Assembly (NCBI GenBank): GCA_965203755.1 | Contig: OZ241910.1 | Coordinates: 496,001 to 560,000 of the forward strand | Reading direction: 5' to 3' | Source: UBA6055 sp965203755 | GTDB taxonomy: Bacteria; Chloroflexota; Anaerolineae; Aggregatilineales; Phototrophicaceae | DNA length: 64,000 nucleotides | Shown here: piece after piece, positions 15,763 through 24,904 of the stretch | Layout of the letters: each line of letters begins with the position of its first letter | Numbering within the stretch: position 1 is the stretch's first letter | The notes under the pieces: generated by a model | Database searches by the model: none | What the model saw: only the letters and a program-made list of their open reading frames with translations | Told to the model about the DNA's origin: nothing | Translations under genes and position numbers: made by a program

Positions 15763-17679
15763 ATGGCAATCGCTGCCTCAAAGAGGACATCAGAGACTCT
15801 TCCCAAGCCGCCGAAGCAATCGGCTTTCGCTATCTGGAAGCGGCTGATGAGATACCTGCTCAAGTACAAGGCCTGGATGATAACGGCGCTGCTGGGGATT
15901 GTCTGCACGAATATCCTGGCGGTCTTCGTGCCGTATATCCTGCGCGATGTCGTTGATATCGGCATCGCCAATCGTGACAGCGTCTATATGCTGAACGCCG
16001 GTCTGCTGGTGGTTGGGCTTGGCATTCTGCGCGGCATCAGCGCTTTTCTCGGTCGGTTTTACGGCGAGCGGCTGTCGCATTATATCGCCTACGATATTCG
16101 CAACCAGATTTATCACAAGGTGCAGGGGCAGTCTTTCACTTATCACGACAATGCCCAAGTCGGCACGATTATCACCCGCGCCATCAGCGATGTGAATGAG
16201 ATTCAACGTTATTTCGCTTTCGGCTTGATCGACGGGCTGAACGTCATCTTCCTGCTGCTCGGCGTCGTAACGATTATGCTTGCGACCAGCCCGATCCTAG
16301 CCATCATTGCCTTTGTTCCGCTCGTCCCGCTGGCATTATTTTCAAACCGTTTCGTGATGCGCGTTCATCCGCGCTGGAAACAGGTGATGTCTCGGATGCA
16401 GGTCTTGAGCAACCATATTCAGGAAAATGCTCTGGCGGCCGAGGTCGTGCGCGTCTTTGCCCGCGAAGCCCACGAAATTGACCGGTTCAATGCCGAGAAC
16501 AAAAATCTGTTTGAGGAACAGCTGGACTTTATTCGGCAGTGGATCACCTATCTGCCGGCGAGCGCTTTTCTGGCGGCCATGTCCACCGCGCTGGTGCTGT
16601 TTTTTGGCGGTCTGCTTGAAGCGCGGGGGATGGCAAACATCACCGTCGGGCTGGTGGTCACATTCAACGCCTATGTTTTACTGCTGTCACAGCCGCTCCG
16701 CTTTGTTGGATTTGTCATCCTGCTCACCACGCAGGCGGTTGCCAGCAGCGAACGCGCCTTTGAAATCCTGGACGAAGAAGAGCTTATCGTTAATAAACCC
16801 GATGCCAAGCGCGTCAAAATCAAAGGGCGGGTGCGCTTTGAAAACGTCAGCGCCCGTTACCAAACCTCCACCCATGCCATCCTCAAAAACATTCATCTGG
16901 AAGCCCAGCCAGGCGAAGTCGTCGCCATCATGGGGCTGACGGGCGCCGGCAAAACGAGCATCGTCAATTTGATTCCGCGTTTCTATGATGTCACTGGCGG
17001 GCGCGTCCTGATTGACGGCCTTGATGTGCGCGACTTTGAACTGCACAGCTTACGCAGCCAGATTGGGCTTGTGATGCAGCAGCCTTTGCTCTTTTCGGCG
17101 ACCATTGAAGAAAACATCGCCTATGGCAGCCCGCAGGCAAGCCATGAGCAAGTCGTGCGCGCCGCTGTTTCTGCCAACGCGCATGACTTCATTTCGGAAT
17201 TTCCGCAGGGGTATCAGACTCTTGTCGGCGAACGGGGTCTTACCTTGTCCGGCGGCCAAAAGCAGCGCATCGCCATCGCCCGCGCTTTGCTGATTGACCC
17301 CCGCATTCTGATCCTCGATGATGCCACCAGCAGCGTCGATACGCAAACTGAACATCTTATCCAGCAGGCGCTGGAGCGCATTATGCACGGGCGCACCACC
17401 TTTGTGATTGCCCAGCGAATGAGCACCATCCTGAAAGCCGACCAGATTATTGTCCTCGAGGAAGGTGAAATCATTCAGCGCGGCACGCACGAATCTTTGC
17501 TGGCGGAAGGCGATCTGTACGAAGAAATCTATAAATTGCAGCTTGAAGAACAGGAACGCGTCCGCCGCCAAGCCATCATCTCTGGAACCATCAAGATACC
17601 TTTGGACAAGATACGTTTGGAAGAAAGGCGGTCCACGCGGCATTTCCGCGCCTTGATCGACCGCCTCGCCGGCAAATAA
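15763..17679 (+). CDS. ABC exporter half-transporter with degenerate catalytic site
   Basis: The 638-residue protein has an N-terminal six-helix exporter domain (about 25-330) and a C-terminal ATPase domain. Walker A is GLTGAGKTS (from about 391) and the signature LSGGQ (495-499) is canonical. Walker B ends in LDDATSS, so the catalytic Glu is Asp (D520), and the H-loop His is Gln (Q551, in IAQRMSTI). These changes are typical of one half of heterodimeric exporters such as BmrCD, LmrCD and TM287/288. The next gene, 35 bases on, supplies the complementary half. A GGGAG site precedes the ATG by 8 bases. Likely a drug, lipid or peptide exporter in the inner membrane. Confidence 0.93.
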   Translation: MAIAASKRTSETLPKPPKQSAFAIWKRLMRYLLKYKAWMITALLGIVCTNILAVFVPYILRDVVDIGIANRDSVYMLNAGLLVVGLGILRGISAFLGRFYGERLSHYIAYDIRNQIYHKVQGQSFTYHDNAQVGTIITRAISDVNEIQRYFAFGLIDGLNVIFLLLGVVTIMLATSPILAIIAFVPLVPLALFSNRFVMRVHPRWKQVMSRMQVLSNHIQENALAAEVVRVFAREAHEIDRFNAENKNLFEEQLDFIRQWITYLPASAFLAAMSTALVLFFGGLLEARGMANITVGLVVTFNAYVLLLSQPLRFVGFVILLTTQAVASSERAFEILDEEELIVNKPDAKRVKIKGRVRFENVSARYQTSTHAILKNIHLEAQPGEVVAIMGLTGAGKTSIVNLIPRFYDVTGGRVLIDGLDVRDFELHSLRSQIGLVMQQPLLFSATIEENIAYGSPQASHEQVVRAAVSANAHDFISEFPQGYQTLVGERGLTLSGGQKQRIAIARALLIDPRILILDDATSSVDTQTEHLIQQALERIMHGRTTFVIAQRMSTILKADQIIVLEEGEIIQRGTHESLLAEGDLYEEIYKLQLEEQERVRRQAIISGTIKIPLDKIRLEERRSTRHFRALIDRLAGK

Positions 17680-17714
17680 TTCAACAGACCACCCATCACA
17701 AGACCAAGGGGCTT

Positions 17715-19544
17715 ATGACTGCCGTAAATCAGCGCAAACCCAAGCGCACCCAAGCGAAAGACAGGCAAAAAGACAGCGGACCCACCGTCCTCGATATTGA
17801 CGATGATGAGCGGATTGGGTTTGACCGCGATGTGATTATGCGGATTATGTCCTACTTGGCGCCGCATCGGCGGAGATTATACATTGCTCTGCTGGCGATG
17901 CTGCTTAGCGTGGTCGCCAATGTGTCCAGCCCGCCTCTGATTGGCTGGGCAATCGACGAAGGCATTCGCAAGCGCGATATGTCCACGGTCGCTGTGGGCG
18001 TCCTCGCCTTGATTCTGATCCAAAGCATCGGCTTCATCGGCTTTCGCGCGCAGCTGGGCAATATGGCGGAAACGGGGCAGAGCATTATCCAAACCCTGCG
18101 CGGCGAACTCTTTGAGCATATTCAATATCTGTCGATCAGCTTCTTCGCTGAATACGAAGCCGGCCGTTTGATTGCCCGCGTGATCAGCGACGTCAACGTC
18201 ATTCGGGAAGCCGTGACCTTTGCCGCGGTCGGCAGCATCCGCGAAGTGCTGATGCTGGGCGGCATCGTCATCTCCATGATTCTCATCAACATCCAGCTGA
18301 CTGTGGTCGCCGTGGTGGTACTCATCGTTCTTGGCGCCATCGCTAATTATTGGCGCATTCACGCCCGCGCCGCCTATCTCAAAGTGTCCGATGCCAACGC
18401 CAAGGTCAACGCCGAATTATCCGAAGCCTTTCACGGCGTTCGAGTCACGCAGGCATTCGCCCGCCAGCCATACAATTACAATCGCTTTATCGGCGGCATC
18501 AATATGGACAATCGGCAAGCCAACGCCCGCGCTGTGCTGATTTCCAGCCTGTTCTTCCCTGGGATTGAACTGGTGGGCGGCATCGCGGCTGGCGCGCTGA
18601 TATTCGCTGGCGGGAGTCTGGCGCTCACCGACAGCATTACGGTCGGGGTCTTGCTGGCATTCATTCTGTATATCCAGCAGTTTTTCTTCCCGATCCGTCT
18701 GCTGGCGCAGCGATACAATCTGCTTCAGGCGGTGCTGGCTTCGGGCTACCGCATCTTCAAGCTGATGGATTATCCCATTGACATCGGCGACCGCGAGGAT
18801 GCCGATACTTTGCCGACTATTAACGGTCATATACGTTTTGAAGATGTATCCTTTCAGTATTCACCGGCAAGCGAAATGGTTCTCAAGCATATCAACCTCG
18901 ATGTCCCGGCCGGCTCGACGGTGGCTTTTGTCGGGCATACCGGCGCCGGCAAAAGCACCATGGTAAAGCTGATGATGCGCTTTTATGACACCACCGCCGG
19001 CGAAATCACCATTGATGGTCACAGCCTGAAAGACATCACGCAGAACAGTTTGCGGCGGCAGATCAGCATGGTGCCGCAGGATACGCATCTGTTTTCGGGC
19101 ACGGTGATGGACAATATCCGCTATGGGCGGCTCAAGGCGGCTGACGATGAGATTATTGCGGCCGCCAAAGCCGTCGGCGCCGATCATTTTATCACCGAAC
19201 TGCCCAATGGCTATCATACTGAAATCGGAGAAGACGGCGCCGTCTTATCGACCGGGCAGCGGCAGCTGCTGGCATTCGCCCGCGCCCTCTTGGCTGACCC
19301 GCGCGTTTTGATCCTCGATGAAGCCACCAGCAACATCGACACCCAAACCGAACGGCTGATTCAAAAGGCGCTGGAACGGCTGCTGATTGGACGCACCAGC
19401 TTTGTCATCGCTCATCGTTTGAGCACCATCACCTCGGCTGACATGATCGTCGTGATGGATCATGGCAAGATCGTTGAACAGGGCAGCCATCAGGAGCTAT
19501 TGCGGCTTGAAGGGGTATATCACCGCCTGTTTACGCTCGTCTAA
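17715..19544 (+). CDS. ABC exporter half-transporter with degenerate signature motif
   Basis: The 609-residue protein has a six-helix domain (about 45-340) followed by the ATPase domain. Walker A GHTGAGKST (407-415), Walker B LDEATSN with catalytic E536, and H-loop H567 (IAHRLSTI) are canonical. The signature reads LSTGQ (511-515) instead of LSGGQ. This is the expected mirror image of the upstream gene: together they give one complete ATP site and one degenerate site. The first 30 residues are hydrophilic and Lys/Asp-rich. It is co-transcribed with the upstream partner. Confidence 0.93.
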   Translation: MTAVNQRKPKRTQAKDRQKDSGPTVLDIDDDERIGFDRDVIMRIMSYLAPHRRRLYIALLAMLLSVVANVSSPPLIGWAIDEGIRKRDMSTVAVGVLALILIQSIGFIGFRAQLGNMAETGQSIIQTLRGELFEHIQYLSISFFAEYEAGRLIARVISDVNVIREAVTFAAVGSIREVLMLGGIVISMILINIQLTVVAVVVLIVLGAIANYWRIHARAAYLKVSDANAKVNAELSEAFHGVRVTQAFARQPYNYNRFIGGINMDNRQANARAVLISSLFFPGIELVGGIAAGALIFAGGSLALTDSITVGVLLAFILYIQQFFFPIRLLAQRYNLLQAVLASGYRIFKLMDYPIDIGDREDADTLPTINGHIRFEDVSFQYSPASEMVLKHINLDVPAGSTVAFVGHTGAGKSTMVKLMMRFYDTTAGEITIDGHSLKDITQNSLRRQISMVPQDTHLFSGTVMDNIRYGRLKAADDEIIAAAKAVGADHFITELPNGYHTEIGEDGAVLSTGQRQLLAFARALLADPRVLILDEATSNIDTQTERLIQKALERLLIGRTSFVIAHRLSTITSADMIVVMDHGKIVEQGSHQELLRLEGVYHRLFTLV

Positions 19545-19578
19545 ACGTCTGTTTCCTGCTGGCGGGCTGATGCGCCAA

Positions 19579-19708
19579 GGGAGTGGTCAATGTCATACCC
19601 CCACCCTAAATCCCTCTCCCATCAAAGAAGGAGGGACTTCGACGACGTAAGATTCCCCTGCTCTCATTTTGGGGCCCGGGAGAAATGTCATCTATATTGA
19701 CCACTCCC
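19579..19708. mobile_element. Small MITE-like element with 13-bp terminal inverted repeats
   Basis: GGGAGTGGTCAAT at 19579-19591 is repeated as a perfect inverted copy at 19696-19708. The 130-bp unit carries no reading frame. Inside is a purine/pyrimidine-biased hairpin (TCCCTCTCC with GGAGGGA) that could end transcription of the exporter operon. I see no clear target-site duplication. A non-autonomous mobile element is the simplest reading; a large stem-loop is the alternative. Confidence 0.5.
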
Positions 19709-19748
19709 GGTTATACTGGAGTGACTTTCCAATGTAAAAGGGGCTGTC

Positions 19749-21947
19749 ATGTCACCAGCAATCCACCCGGATGCGATTCAAGCGCTCATCGACGGTGAAA
19801 TGGGAGCGCCGGGGAGCCTGTTGGGCCGGCATCAGTCTGGCGACCAGGTTTCGATTCGGACCTTTCGCCCTTGGGCCGAGCGAATCGATATCGTCAATGA
19901 CCAGACTCAAGCCAGGGTCAGGATGCGAAAGTTCAACGATGCCGGCCTCTTCATCGCTTCACTCGATAAAACCTGGGCGCAGGCGCGCTATCATTTTGAA
20001 GCCCTAGCCGCCGACCAGTCGGTCGAATCGTATGCTGACCCCTATATCTTCGCGCCGCTGCTGTCGGATTATGACCTTTACCTCTTCAGCGAAGGCCGCC
20101 ATCAAAACATTTATGAGAAAATGGGCGCGCATCGGCGCGAAGTCGATGGCATCGCCGGCATTCATTTTGCGGTCTGGGCGCCGAACTGTTACAAGGCGGC
20201 CGTCGTCGGTGATTTCAACCGTTGGGATGCGCGGACGCATATTATGGAAAACCGCGGTGGATCGGGCATCTGGGAGTTGTTCGTGCCGAACATCGACGTC
20301 GGCGTCCATTATAAATATGAAGTTCGCTCGCATCATCATGGGTACCGCGCCGAAAAAACAGACCCCTATGGCTTTTATGCCGAAGTACGGCCTAAGACGG
20401 CTTCGATTGTCTATGACATTGACCGCTATGACTGGCAGGATGAGGCTTGGATGACCGCCAGGGCGCAAAAAGACCCGCTTGCCCAGCCCATGAACATCTA
20501 TGAACTGCATTTGGGCTCCTGGAAGCGCAAGCAGGGGAATGCGTATCTCACTTACCGCGAGCTTGCAGCCGAACTTGTGCCCTATCTTGTGGATATGGGA
20601 TACACGCACCTTGAACTGCTGCCGCTGGCAGAGCATCCGCTGGACGAATCCTGGGGGTATCAGGTGGTCGGCTATTATGCGCCTACAAGCCGCTATGGCA
20701 CGCCATCAGACTTTATGCGCTTCGTTGACTGCTGCCATCAGCATGATATCGCGGTCATCCTCGATTGGGCGCCGGCGCATTTCCCTAAAGACGGGCACGG
20801 GCTGAATTACTTTGACGGCACGCACCTCTACAGCCATGAAGATCGGCGTCAAGGCGAGCATCCAGACTGGGGCACCATGATTTTCAATTATGACCGCAGC
20901 GAAGTCCGCAGCTTCCTGATCGCCAATGCGCTGTTTTGGCTCAAAAAGTATCATATTGATGGCTTGCGCGTGGATGCGGTATCGTCCATGATTTACCTGA
21001 ACTTTTCGCGCGAAGACGGACAGTGGATACCCAACGAATATGGCGGCCATGAGAATCTGGCGGCGCTGTCGCTTCTGCGCGAGTTTAACGAGGCGGTTCA
21101 TGCCCAAGTCCCGGGCGCGGTGACGATAGCCGAAGAGGCGACGGACTGGGCGATGGTTTCGCGCCCGACCTATAGCGGCGGGCTCGGCTTTACATTCAAA
21201 TGGAACATGGGCTGGATGCACGATACGCTCCACTATATGCGCCAGGACCCGATTTATCGCCGCTTTCATCACCATCGGATCACCTTCGCCTTATGGTATG
21301 CCTTCACCGAGAATTTTGTTCTGCCGCTGTCGCATGACGAAGTGGTGCACGAAAAGGCTTCGCTCATCGGCAAAATGCCCGGTGATTACTGGCAGCGGTT
21401 CGCCCAATTACGGCTGCTGTTTGGCTATCAGTACACGCAAGTCGGCAAAGTGCTGAATTTCATGGGCAGCGAGATCGCTCAATTTTCTGAATGGAGCGAA
21501 GAGCGCAGCCTCGACTGGCATCTGCTGCAATATGAAAAACATGCCCAGACGCAGGCTTGGGTGCGAGACCTCAATCATTTTTATAAGGCGCAGCCGGCGC
21601 TCTGGGAGGTTGATTTTGACCCGGCGGGATTCCGCTGGATCGATGCCAACGATGCGGACAGCAGCGTTTACAGTTATATCCGCTATGCCAAAGACAGCCG
21701 CGACTATCTGATTGTCGTTTTGAATTTTACGCCGGTCATCCAGACAGATTATCGAATCGGCGTGCCGGTGGCCGGCTTTTACCAGGAAATGCTGAACAGC
21801 GACGCCGCTGTTTATGGGGGCGGCAATGTGGGCAATTTGGGCGCCGCCGCCAGCGAGCCGATTGAAGCGCATGGTTTGCCGCACAGCATCCGCCTGCGGC
21901 TGCCGCCTTTGGGCATGTTAATCCTGAAGCATGAATCGGCCGCATAA
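19749..21947 (+). CDS. glgB: 1,4-alpha-glucan branching enzyme
   Basis: This enzyme forms alpha-1,6 branches in glycogen. At 732 residues it has the usual full length: an N-terminal extension, a CBM48 domain (FAVWAPNCYKAAVVGDFN), the GH13 barrel and an all-beta C-terminus. Catalytic residues are visible: D409 in DGLRVDAVSS, the acid E462/E463 in IAEEATDW, and D530 in LSHDEVVH. AAAGGGG lies 5 bases before the ATG. No other glycogen gene is adjacent, so it is not in a glg operon. Confidence 0.96.
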   Translation: MSPAIHPDAIQALIDGEMGAPGSLLGRHQSGDQVSIRTFRPWAERIDIVNDQTQARVRMRKFNDAGLFIASLDKTWAQARYHFEALAADQSVESYADPYIFAPLLSDYDLYLFSEGRHQNIYEKMGAHRREVDGIAGIHFAVWAPNCYKAAVVGDFNRWDARTHIMENRGGSGIWELFVPNIDVGVHYKYEVRSHHHGYRAEKTDPYGFYAEVRPKTASIVYDIDRYDWQDEAWMTARAQKDPLAQPMNIYELHLGSWKRKQGNAYLTYRELAAELVPYLVDMGYTHLELLPLAEHPLDESWGYQVVGYYAPTSRYGTPSDFMRFVDCCHQHDIAVILDWAPAHFPKDGHGLNYFDGTHLYSHEDRRQGEHPDWGTMIFNYDRSEVRSFLIANALFWLKKYHIDGLRVDAVSSMIYLNFSREDGQWIPNEYGGHENLAALSLLREFNEAVHAQVPGAVTIAEEATDWAMVSRPTYSGGLGFTFKWNMGWMHDTLHYMRQDPIYRRFHHHRITFALWYAFTENFVLPLSHDEVVHEKASLIGKMPGDYWQRFAQLRLLFGYQYTQVGKVLNFMGSEIAQFSEWSEERSLDWHLLQYEKHAQTQAWVRDLNHFYKAQPALWEVDFDPAGFRWIDANDADSSVYSYIRYAKDSRDYLIVVLNFTPVIQTDYRIGVPVAGFYQEMLNSDAAVYGGGNVGNLGAAASEPIEAHGLPHSIRLRLPPLGMLILKHESAA

Positions 21948-22049
21948 CCGCCCGCCGGGTCAAAGCGGGCAGCAAGCTGATAGCAAAATGGGCGCGGCCG
22001 CATTAAGATAAGGAAAAATTATTCAGCTTTAAGCAGAGGATGAAAACTT

Positions 22050-23753
22050 ATGGCCGTTCCTTCGGATTTGACAATCGCTCAAAACGCCAATCTCGTCCAT
22101 ATCGATCAAATCGCCGAGCAGATGGGGTTGGATCCGGCGACTGACCTGGAACATTATGGCAAATACATCGCCAAGATCAATCTTGATGTTCTGGACAAGC
22201 TCAAGCCGCGGCCGGATGCCAAATATGTTGATGTCACGGCCATCACGCCGACGCCGCTGGGAGAAGGCAAGTCCACCACGACGGTGGGCATCGGGCAAGC
22301 CATGAAGCACATTGGCAAGAATGCGGCGATTACCGTTCGGCAGCCGTCGCAGGGGCCCACCTTTGGCATCAAAGGCGGCGCCGCCGGCGGCGGTTACAGT
22401 CAAATTGCGCCGATGGAGAATTTCAATCTGCATTTAACCGGCGATATTCATGCCATCGGCGCGGCTCACAATTTAATCGCGGCCATGCTGGATGCCCATA
22501 TCTATCATGGCAACCGGCGCCATATCGACATTCATAACATCCCTTGGCGGCGCGTGGTTGACCTGAATGACCGCGCCTTACGCAATATCGTCATCGGTCT
22601 GGGCAAACGTTTCGACGGCATACCGCGCGAAACCGGCTATGACATTACCGTCGCCTCCGAGATTATGGCGATTTTGGCGCTGACCACCTCATTAAGCGAC
22701 ATGCGCGGGCGCATCGGGAAAATGATTGTCGCCTATGACCGCGACCGGAATCCGGTGACGGCCGAAGACATTCAAGCCGCTGGCGCGGCGACGGCGCTGA
22801 TGAAAGAAGCCATCAAACCGAATCTGATGCAGACGCTTGAACATACGCCGGCTCTGGTTCATGCTGGGCCCTTCGCCAACATTGCCCACGGCAATTCGTC
22901 CATCATCGCCGATCTGATTGCGATGAAGACCAGCGATTATGTCATCACCGAGTCCGGCTTTGGCGCGGACATCGGCGCTGAAAAGTTCTTTAACATCAAA
23001 TCGCGCATCTCTGGCCTTCAGCCTAATGCCGTCGTGCTGGTCGCGACTGTACGGGCCCTCAAAGCGCATACTGACAAATACAAAATCATCGCCGGCAAAG
23101 CGATTGACCCGGCGCTAAGCGAGGAAAGCGTCGCCGATGTGGAAGCCGGCGCGGTTAACATGGTGCGGCATCTGGAAAATCTTAAAAAATTCGGTGTTAA
23201 TCCGGTGGTTGCCGTCAACGTCTTCTCAAACGACACCGCCAAGGAAATCCAGGCGGTGCGCGAGATCGCCATCGCCGCTGGCGCCACGGGAGCGGCGGCG
23301 GCGCGCCATTGGGCCGAGGGCGGCGCCGGCGCGGCTGAACTGGCGGAGATGATTGTTTCGGCCTGCGACGCGCCGAACAGCTTCCGCCTGCTTTACCCGG
23401 ATGAGATGTCAATTAAAGGCAAAATCGAAACGATTGCAACCGAAATTTACCGCGCCGAAGGCGTCGATTATGCGCCGACTGTTCAGCGCAAAATTCGCCA
23501 GTACGAAGAGCAGGGCTTGCGAAGGCTGCCGATCTGCATGGCGAAAACACACCTTAGCCTAAGCGACAATCCAAAGCTCAAGGGGGCGCCGGAGGGCTTT
23601 CGCATCGCGATTACTGATATTCGAGCGTCGGTCGGCGCCGGCTTCATCTATCCTTTATGCGGCGACGTGCGAACGATGCCCGGCTTGGGTCGAATGCCGG
23701 CGGCGATGAATGTGGATATTGACGATGAGGGCAAGGTTGTCGGGCTGTTCTAA
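22050..23753 (+). CDS. fhs: Formate--tetrahydrofolate ligase
   Basis: This enzyme makes 10-formyl-THF from formate, THF and ATP, feeding one-carbon metabolism or the Wood-Ljungdahl methyl branch. The 567-residue protein matches the family closely: P-loop TPTPLGEGKSTTT (about 68-80), RQPSQGPTFGIKGGAAGGGY, FNLHLTGDIHAI, and the C-terminal ADIRASVGAGFIYPL-like segment. Its length is slightly above the usual 555-560. An AGAGGA site precedes the ATG. No other Wood-Ljungdahl gene is visible here, so this gene alone does not prove acetogenesis. Confidence 0.97.
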   Translation: MAVPSDLTIAQNANLVHIDQIAEQMGLDPATDLEHYGKYIAKINLDVLDKLKPRPDAKYVDVTAITPTPLGEGKSTTTVGIGQAMKHIGKNAAITVRQPSQGPTFGIKGGAAGGGYSQIAPMENFNLHLTGDIHAIGAAHNLIAAMLDAHIYHGNRRHIDIHNIPWRRVVDLNDRALRNIVIGLGKRFDGIPRETGYDITVASEIMAILALTTSLSDMRGRIGKMIVAYDRDRNPVTAEDIQAAGAATALMKEAIKPNLMQTLEHTPALVHAGPFANIAHGNSSIIADLIAMKTSDYVITESGFGADIGAEKFFNIKSRISGLQPNAVVLVATVRALKAHTDKYKIIAGKAIDPALSEESVADVEAGAVNMVRHLENLKKFGVNPVVAVNVFSNDTAKEIQAVREIAIAAGATGAAAARHWAEGGAGAAELAEMIVSACDAPNSFRLLYPDEMSIKGKIETIATEIYRAEGVDYAPTVQRKIRQYEEQGLRRLPICMAKTHLSLSDNPKLKGAPEGFRIAITDIRASVGAGFIYPLCGDVRTMPGLGRMPAAMNVDIDDEGKVVGLF

Positions 23754-23813
23754 ACTTCAGCGGCCGCCGCCATTTGTCACTGCACAAGTCTTTGCGGCTG
23801 GGTTATAATTCGC

Positions 23814-23819
23814 GCCATC
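23814..23819 (+). promoter_or_regulatory. Likely -10 box of the pyr operon promoter
   Basis: A perfect TATAAT lies at 23814-23819. The matching -35 box is poor (TTTGCG at 23791-23796 with 17-bp spacing). If used, transcription would begin near 23826, only some 14 bases before the TTG start of pyrB, leaving no room for a leader attenuator. Confidence 0.5.
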
Positions 23820-23839
23820 CATTCAGCAAGGAGGGCCCT

Positions 23840-24904
23840 TTGGCAGCAGCTTCCAGCGGCGAATCTTTGATCAGCCAGCATGCGCTTAGTTATCGGCCGG
23901 CGGCGATTCATGGCGAATTCACCGGCAAGCACATTATTTCAGTCGATCAATTTCAGCGCGAAGACCTCGACATCCTGTTTGACGCGGCGACATCCATCCG
24001 CAAGCGCGTTCGCAGCCATGACCGCGGCCTGACCGAGCTTTGCGCCGGCAAGGTCATGGCATCGCTGTTTTTTGAAGCCAGCACGCGGACGGATATGTCA
24101 TTTCAGGCGGCGATGCGGCGGCTTGGCGGCGATGTGATTGCGGTCAGCAACGGCGTGCGCTTTTCATCGATGTACAAAGGCGAAAATCTTTCGGACACCA
24201 TTCGGGCGACCGGATGTTATTCTGATGTGATCGTGCTGCGGCACCCAGAGAAGGGATCGTCTTATGAAGCCGGCTATTATCTCGACCGACTCAACAAGCG
24301 GATTGACAATCCAACCGCCGTGATCAGCGGCGGCGACGGGATTGGAGAGCATCCCACCCAGGCTTTGCTTGATCTCTTCACCATCTTTGACCAGAAGAAG
24401 TCGATCGATCATCTTACCATTACCTTGGTCGGCGACCTCAAGCATGGGCGCACAGTGCATTCGCTCGCCAAGCTGATCGCCTATTACAATGCCAAAGATG
24501 TCAAGCTGCGCTTCGTTTCGCCGGCGGCTTTGGCGATGCCGGCGAGCATCACCGAACTGGTTCGGGCGCATGGCATTGAGGTCATCGAAACCGACAATCT
24601 GATGAATGTCATAGCCGACAGCGACGTCCTGTACTGGACGCGCATCCAGGAAGAGCGATTTGACGATGCCAAGGCTTATGAAAAAATCAAAGACCGCTTT
24701 ATTATGACGCCGGCGGCGCTGGCGCAGGGCCGCGCCAATGCCATCCTGATGCACCCGCTGCCGCGCAAACAAGAGATGGGCACGCGCGAAGACCATGATA
24801 TTTTGGATGAAGACCGGCGCTCGGTTTACTTTGAGCAGATGGAAAACGGGATGTTTGTCCGCATGGCGCTGCTGGTCAAGGTCTTGCGCGAGGTTTATGT
24901 CTGA
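23840..24904 (+). CDS. pyrB: Aspartate carbamoyltransferase catalytic subunit
   Basis: This is the first committed step of pyrimidine synthesis. The family motifs FFEASTRTDMSF (carbamoyl-phosphate binding), EHPTQALLDLFT and MHPLPRK are intact. I chose the TTG at 23840 because AAGGAGG lies 5 bases upstream and a -10 box at 23814 would put earlier in-frame codons (from 23774) outside the message. This gives 354 residues, somewhat above the usual 310 because of an N-terminal extension. It heads a compact pyrBCDEF operon; pyrC starts on the last base of its stop codon. No pyrI regulatory chain is seen. Confidence 0.95.
   Translation: MAAASSGESLISQHALSYRPAAIHGEFTGKHIISVDQFQREDLDILFDAATSIRKRVRSHDRGLTELCAGKVMASLFFEASTRTDMSFQAAMRRLGGDVIAVSNGVRFSSMYKGENLSDTIRATGCYSDVIVLRHPEKGSSYEAGYYLDRLNKRIDNPTAVISGGDGIGEHPTQALLDLFTIFDQKKSIDHLTITLVGDLKHGRTVHSLAKLIAYYNAKDVKLRFVSPAALAMPASITELVRAHGIEVIETDNLMNVIADSDVLYWTRIQEERFDDAKAYEKIKDRFIMTPAALAQGRANAILMHPLPRKQEMGTREDHDILDEDRRSVYFEQMENGMFVRMALLVKVLREVYV

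Noticed and set aside
23774..23839. ATG start of pyrB at 23774
   Set aside because: It lies upstream of the -10 box and lacks a ribosome site. The TTG at 23840 has AAGGAGG at 5 bases.
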